Shown: one piece after another, positions 5,963 through 9,312 of the stretch
How positions within the stretch are numbered: position 1 is the stretch's first letter
How the letters are laid out: each line of letters starts with the position of its first letter
NCBI GenBank assembly: GCA_002477805.1
Contig: DLKQ01000027.1
Span: 29,325 to 38,636, forward strand
Length of the DNA stretch: 9,312 nucleotides
Direction of reading: 5' to 3'
Source: Christensenella sp. UBA7584
GTDB taxonomy: Bacteria > Bacillota > Clostridia > Christensenellales > UBA1242
The notes under the pieces: generated by a model
Databases searched by the model: none
The model's input: only the letters and a program-made list of their open reading frames with translations
Told to the model about the DNA's origin: nothing
Translations under genes and position numbers: made by a program

Positions 5963-6736
5963 ATGAATATTCAGGAAATTGTCAATAAAGTTTTACCAAG
6001 TCTTACTGAGCACCAAAAGAGGGACTTGAACTGGCTTTTGAAAGAGTCATCTGGGTCACCCATTAGATTAAAGAAACAAATACACGAGCTTCTTTCTGGA
6101 AAACCACTGGCATACATCTTAGGATATGTACCTTTTTATGACTGTAAAATTTTTGTTGATAAAAACTGCCTAATTCCAAGGCAAGAGACAGAATTATTAG
6201 TTGATATGATTGTTAAAAGTTGTAACGGTCAAATTGACACTAACACAAAATTTCTTGACCTTTGTAGTGGAAGCGGAGCAATTGCTATAGCAATACAAAA
6301 AAAACTAAAATATGAAGCCGATGCTGTCGAAATTAAAAAAAGGTGTTGTAAACTTATTGTTAAAAACAGTAATTTTAATGAATGTAAAGTTAATGTTATA
6401 AATTGCGATATGTTTGAAAAAGTAAATGATAAATATGATTTTATTGTTTCAAATCCACCTTACATTGAAACAACAGAAATAGAAAAACTTGATAGCAGTG
6501 TAAAAGATTTTGAACCACATATTGCGCTTGATGGCGGTAAAGATGGGCTAGATTTTTATAGAAAAATTGCAGAAAACTCACCAACATATTTAAAAGAAAA
6601 TGGTCAACTCTTTCTTGAAATAGGATTTGAGCAAGCAGAAAAGGTTTCAAAGCTTTTAGAAAAAAATTTTACTGAAATAGAAATTAAAAAAGATTACAGC
6701 AATTTAGATAGATTTATCTTTGCTAAAAAGAGGTAA
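5963..6736 (+). CDS. prmC: Release factor glutamine methyltransferase PrmC
   Basis: PrmC uses S-adenosylmethionine to methylate the glutamine of the GGQ motif in release factors RF1 and RF2, raising termination efficiency. Visible motifs are IPRQETE (71-77), the SAM-binding loop LDLCSGSGAIAIAI (98-111), the acidic residue E123 after beta-2, the catalytic SNPPYIE (163-169) and GGKDGLDFYR (191-200). At 257 residues it is somewhat shorter than the 277 of E. coli, mostly in the N-terminal helical domain. GAGG lies five bases before ATG 5963. Its substrate gene prfA starts three bases after its stop. No promoter fits between the rpmE terminator and this gene, so expression probably depends on readthrough from rpmE or on a start inside rpmE. 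Confidence 0.96.
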   Translation: MNIQEIVNKVLPSLTEHQKRDLNWLLKESSGSPIRLKKQIHELLSGKPLAYILGYVPFYDCKIFVDKNCLIPRQETELLVDMIVKSCNGQIDTNTKFLDLCSGSGAIAIAIQKKLKYEADAVEIKKRCCKLIVKNSNFNECKVNVINCDMFEKVNDKYDFIVSNPPYIETTEIEKLDSSVKDFEPHIALDGGKDGLDFYRKIAENSPTYLKENGQLFLEIGFEQAEKVSKLLEKNFTEIEIKKDYSNLDRFIFAKKR

Positions 6737-6739
6737 AAA

Positions 6740-7819
6740 ATGATAGAAAAATTAAAAGAATACAAGGATAAATATGATTATCTTGTGCTTGAATCTTGCA
6801 AGCCCGAAAATTTGCAAGATATGGAAAAATGGAAAAACATTACCAAAGAGCAAGCTAGCCTTGAAGAATATGCCACACTTTACGATGAGTATATGAAGGC
6901 TAAGAAAGATTTTGATAGTGCAAAACAAGTTCTTCAAGAAACTGATGATACTGAACTCAAAGAAATGGCTCAAACTGAACTTGACGAACTTTCTGAAAAA
7001 CTTGCTTCACTTGACGAAAAGGTAAAGTTAGCCCTACTTCCAAAAGATAGTCGTGATGATAGCAAAGTTGTTATTTTGGAAATTCGTAGTGGTGCTGGTG
7101 GAGATGAATCAAGTTTGTTTGGAGCGGAGCTTTTCAATATGTACAAAAAGTATGCAGAAAAGCAAGGCTGGAAAGTTGAAATAACAGAATATAGCGAAAC
7201 TGAAGTCGGTGGAATTAGAGAAGCAGTTATGATTATAACAGGCAAAGGTGCATACAAAAGACTCAAATTTGAAAGTGGTGTTCACAGAGTACAGCGTGTT
7301 CCTGAAACTGAGTCACAAGGAAGGGTTCATACAAGCACAGTTACTGTTGCAGTCCTTCCACAAGTTGAAGAGGTCAACTTCGTTATTGATGAAAAAGACC
7401 TAAAAACAGACACATTCAGAAGTGCTGGCTGTGGCGGTCAAGGTGTAAATACAACAGACAGTGCAGTACGCCTCACTCACATACCAACAGGAATTGTTGT
7501 TACTTGTCAAGATGAGCGTAGCCAAATTAAGAACAGAGAAAAAGCTTTAAATATTTTAAAAGCAAAATTACACGATATGTATGAAGAAAAGGCTATTTCA
7601 GAACATCAACAAGAGAGAAAGATGCAAGTTGGAACTGGTGACCGAAGTGAGCGAATCAGAACTTACAACTTTCCACAAGGCAGAGTTACCGACCATAGAA
7701 TTGGTCTTTCACAATATAACATTAATGAATTTATGCTTGGAGATATTGATAGTATGCTAGACGCTCTTCATTTAGAAGACCAAAAGCTAAAACTTGAAAA
7801 TGCTAACAAATCAAATTAA
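6740..7819 (+). CDS. prfA: Peptide chain release factor 1 (RF1)
   Basis: RF1 recognises UAA and UAG stop codons on the ribosome and triggers release of the finished protein. At 359 residues it is full length. A helical domain 1 (about 1-105) is followed by EIRSGAGGDESSLF (114-127). The stop-reading PxT motif appears as PET at 188-190, as in Bacillus, within VQRVPETESQGRVHTS. The catalytic GGQ is at 232-234, inside SAGCGGQGVNTTDSAVRLTH. The PxT motif rules out RF2, which has SPF. The gene is coupled to prmC: AGAGGT overlaps the prmC stop, and ATG 6740 lies just after it. The product is the substrate of PrmC. The only visible transcript end is the hairpin at 7965-7990. Confidence 0.98.
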   Translation: MIEKLKEYKDKYDYLVLESCKPENLQDMEKWKNITKEQASLEEYATLYDEYMKAKKDFDSAKQVLQETDDTELKEMAQTELDELSEKLASLDEKVKLALLPKDSRDDSKVVILEIRSGAGGDESSLFGAELFNMYKKYAEKQGWKVEITEYSETEVGGIREAVMIITGKGAYKRLKFESGVHRVQRVPETESQGRVHTSTVTVAVLPQVEEVNFVIDEKDLKTDTFRSAGCGGQGVNTTDSAVRLTHIPTGIVVTCQDERSQIKNREKALNILKAKLHDMYEEKAISEHQQERKMQVGTGDRSERIRTYNFPQGRVTDHRIGLSQYNINEFMLGDIDSMLDALHLEDQKLKLENANKSN

Positions 7820-7964
7820 ATGCAAAATTTATACGAAATTAAAAGCTATTGTAAGAGAAAATAGTAAATAGTAAATAAAAAATATATTGAAATTAATTTA
7901 ATAATTCATCTTTTTTCCTTTTATTTTTATAAATAAACAAGAAATAGAATATTAACTAAAACAT

Positions 7965-7990
7965 AAAAAGTTGCCAAAAGGCAACTTTTT
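7965..7990. terminator. Bidirectional terminator between prfA and the right-hand operon
   Basis: AAAAAGTTGCC and GGCAACTTTTT form a perfect 11-bp stem around the loop AAAA. Both strands end in a T run. It sits between convergent transcripts, about 145 bases after prfA and 26 bases after the minus-strand stop at 8017, so it probably serves both. Confidence 0.92.
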
Positions 7991-8016
7991 AAAATTTTAA
8001 AATAAAATATGACAAA

Positions 8017-8580
8017 TTAGTTTAATTCAAACAAATTTTTAGATTTTTTTAATGAAGAATCTTTTTTTGTTTTTTTGCCATTTTCCAAATTTAAGTTAGG
8101 CAATTTGCTGTTAAAATCTTTTTCAATGTCTTTATCAAAATTAGATTTTTCAAACAAAATATCAAGAATCTTTACTACATTTTTTGCGCTTTCTCTATCA
8201 AGGAAATCCACTCTTTCTATAAGTTCATCAATTTGTTCTCGTGGAATACTGTAATATGTATACAATATATCATCAAGTGTAAAAATTTCATTTTTGTTTA
8301 CACCAAAATATTCAAGAGTTTTGTCAAATTCACCAATCCGTAATAGAACCTCTAAATCATCTTCTTGCACATACCTACAACCAACTGAGAGAATATTAAA
8401 AAGTCTATCACTACAAAACATATGTGTGTATTGCAAGCCTAGGAAAAAATTTGATTGAATATCATATAATTTTAGTGCATCATCTTTTTCTTTATTATCT
8501 AAACCTTTCAATAGATTTAATCCATATTTTTGCATATTTTTTATTTTTAATTGCTCTAAATTTGTCGTAACTTCTACCAT
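8017..8580 (-). CDS. Hypothetical protein with lysine-rich tail, second gene of an operon
   Basis: I do not recognise this 187-residue protein. AGGA lies about seven bases before ATG 8580, and the stop of the upstream gene is 22 bases away, so the two are probably co-transcribed. Residues 1-150 look alpha-helical and soluble, with many charged residues and no signal peptide or membrane segment. A segment near 69-127 (YVQEDDLEVLLRIGEF to IERVDFL) has the feel of short helical pairs, but I cannot assign a repeat family. Residues about 155-187 are low in hydrophobics and rich in K, S and N (GKKTKKDSSLKKSKNL), probably disordered and possibly binding nucleic acid or an acidic partner. Two cysteines (56, 68) form no motif. 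The gene is accessory in character. Confidence 0.75.
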   Translation of the reverse strand: MVEVTTNLEQLKIKNMQKYGLNLLKGLDNKEKDDALKLYDIQSNFFLGLQYTHMFCSDRLFNILSVGCRYVQEDDLEVLLRIGEFDKTLEYFGVNKNEIFTLDDILYTYYSIPREQIDELIERVDFLDRESAKNVVKILDILFEKSNFDKDIEKDFNSKLPNLNLENGKKTKKDSSLKKSKNLFELN

Positions 8581-8602
8581 TTGTAATTCCTATTTTTTAT
8601 TT

Positions 8603-9145
8603 TTATAAACATAAATTACTAGTTTCTGATTTCAAAATCTCATTTATAGGCTTAAGGTTTGAGAGTTTTCCACATTCATCTAATTGCGCAACTTTTGCAT
8701 TGTTCTCAGTGGCTGGAACACAATCTCCACAATAGCATTTTACAATACCCTTGTAATCATTCAGAATCATTTCATTGCAAGCCAATTCGAAAGTATTTCG
8801 AGAAACCCCAACTCCCACACAAGTACTACAGAATTCCTCATAAGCCTTTTTCCTTGGTATAAAATCTCCAACATAAACTGTATCTAATAACTTTTTCTGC
8901 GTCTTATAATAAAATTTTTTATCTTTATCATCAAAATATTTTTTTATAGTCTCTTGATATACATTTATACTTACAACATTATCAGCATACGAATAATATT
9001 TATATGTTTTTGGGTCTTGTAGATATAAATCAACTTTTTTGTATCTATTTTTTTCAACTTTAGTACTCTTTTTTCTATCAAAAATGACTTCTGCCTTTAG
9101 ATATACATCTTCATCAAAATACTCTGTCCAGTCAACTTTTGTCAT
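8603..9145 (-). CDS. Hypothetical cysteine-clustered protein, first gene of an operon
   Basis: The 180-residue protein starts at ATG 9145, chosen because AAAGGAGAGG lies directly upstream. A longer frame from 9211 would begin upstream of the predicted promoter and is rejected. The N-terminal half (1-95) is charged, rich in Lys, Asp and Tyr, and soluble. The C-terminal half has eight cysteines, including CSTC at 106-109, C123, CYCGDC at 137-142, C158 and C179. The pattern suggests one zinc site, perhaps linking 106/109 with 137-142. The stretch PRKKAYEEFCSTCVGVGVSRNTFE (97-120) loosely recalls a winged-helix segment as found at the end of phage D5-like primases; this is speculative. No homologue is recognised, and no enzyme motif is visible. 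It heads an operon with the gene at 8017-8580. Confidence 0.75.
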   Translation of the reverse strand: MTKVDWTEYFDEDVYLKAEVIFDRKKSTKVEKNRYKKVDLYLQDPKTYKYYSYADNVVSINVYQETIKKYFDDKDKKFYYKTQKKLLDTVYVGDFIPRKKAYEEFCSTCVGVGVSRNTFELACNEMILNDYKGIVKCYCGDCVPATENNAKVAQLDECGKLSNLKPINEILKSETSNLCL

Positions 9146-9173
9146 AAAATCCTCTCCTTTGTAAGCTAAATAA

Positions 9174-9202
9174 ATTATACCATAAAACTTTCGTTTTGTA
9201 AA
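9174..9202 (-). promoter_or_regulatory. Strong promoter of the right-hand hypothetical operon
   Basis: The minus strand has TTTACA (9197-9202), a 17-base spacer and a perfect TATAAT (9174-9179). Transcription should start near 9167 and give a leader of about 22 bases ending in a very strong ribosome-binding site. High expression is predicted. Confidence 0.8.
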
Positions 9203-9312
9203 TACCCACACAAAATATCTATCAAATAAATAATACGCATAACGTTTTATTTATAAATTGCTTGTGTAGTTTTCAATTTGTAATTACTTGCGTTCGTAAA
9301 GCGAGTTGTAAT

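Noticed and set aside
6970..7266. 98-codon open frame on the minus strand inside prfA
   Set aside because: Antisense shadow of a highly conserved gene; no family resemblance and no start signal.
9146..9211. N-terminal extension (22 residues) of the cysteine-clustered protein
   Set aside because: It overlaps the strong promoter and ribosome-binding site that serve the ATG at 9145.
9247..9312. 21-codon open stretch on the minus strand at the right edge, ending in TAA at 9247
   Set aside because: Too short to identify; could be the tail of an upstream gene, but nothing in it is recognisable.

Overview
The window is AT-rich with standard-code genes and good Shine-Dalgarno sites. It carries spoVG, typA, murC, rpmE, prmC and prfA in a form typical of low-GC Bacillota. 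The rpmE-prmC-prfA order is a familiar clostridial arrangement, and I infer an uncultured gut-type clostridial lineage. Nothing in the sequence fixes the genus, and SpoVG alone does not prove sporulation. No tRNA, rRNA, CRISPR array, IS element or att site was found.

Left part (1-1591). At the left edge is the N-terminus of a minus-strand restriction-type protein with a PD-(D/E)xK nuclease signature; the rest lies outside the window. A 379-base AT-rich gap holds its promoter and a probable terminator. Next is a small membrane protein with a bacterial PH domain, also on the minus strand. Its leader region contains an unexplained consensus ribosome-binding sequence and a palindrome.

Core block (1592-4183). 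typA, a ribosome-associated GTPase, and spoVG, an RNA/DNA-binding regulator, are separate minus-strand units. typA has a strong promoter and a hairpin plus spaced repeats in its leader. spoVG ends in two tandem hairpins. The spoVG promoter is back to back with that of murC.

Plus-strand block (4184-7990). murC makes the peptidoglycan precursor UDP-MurNAc-L-Ala. rpmE (zinc-type L31) has a fully consensus promoter and its own terminator. It is followed by the tightly coupled prmC-prfA pair, in which PrmC methylates the GGQ glutamine of the release factor encoded immediately downstream. The block ends at a perfect hairpin serving convergent units.

Right part (7991-9312). Two unrecognised minus-strand genes form an operon behind a strong promoter. 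The first encodes a cysteine-clustered protein of 180 residues, the second a protein of 187 residues with a lysine-rich tail. This operon and the left-edge nuclease are the accessory-looking parts; the rest is housekeeping. I do not see a complete, clearly new system. The best candidates for novelty are the two-gene operon and the regulatory structures around typA and spoVG.
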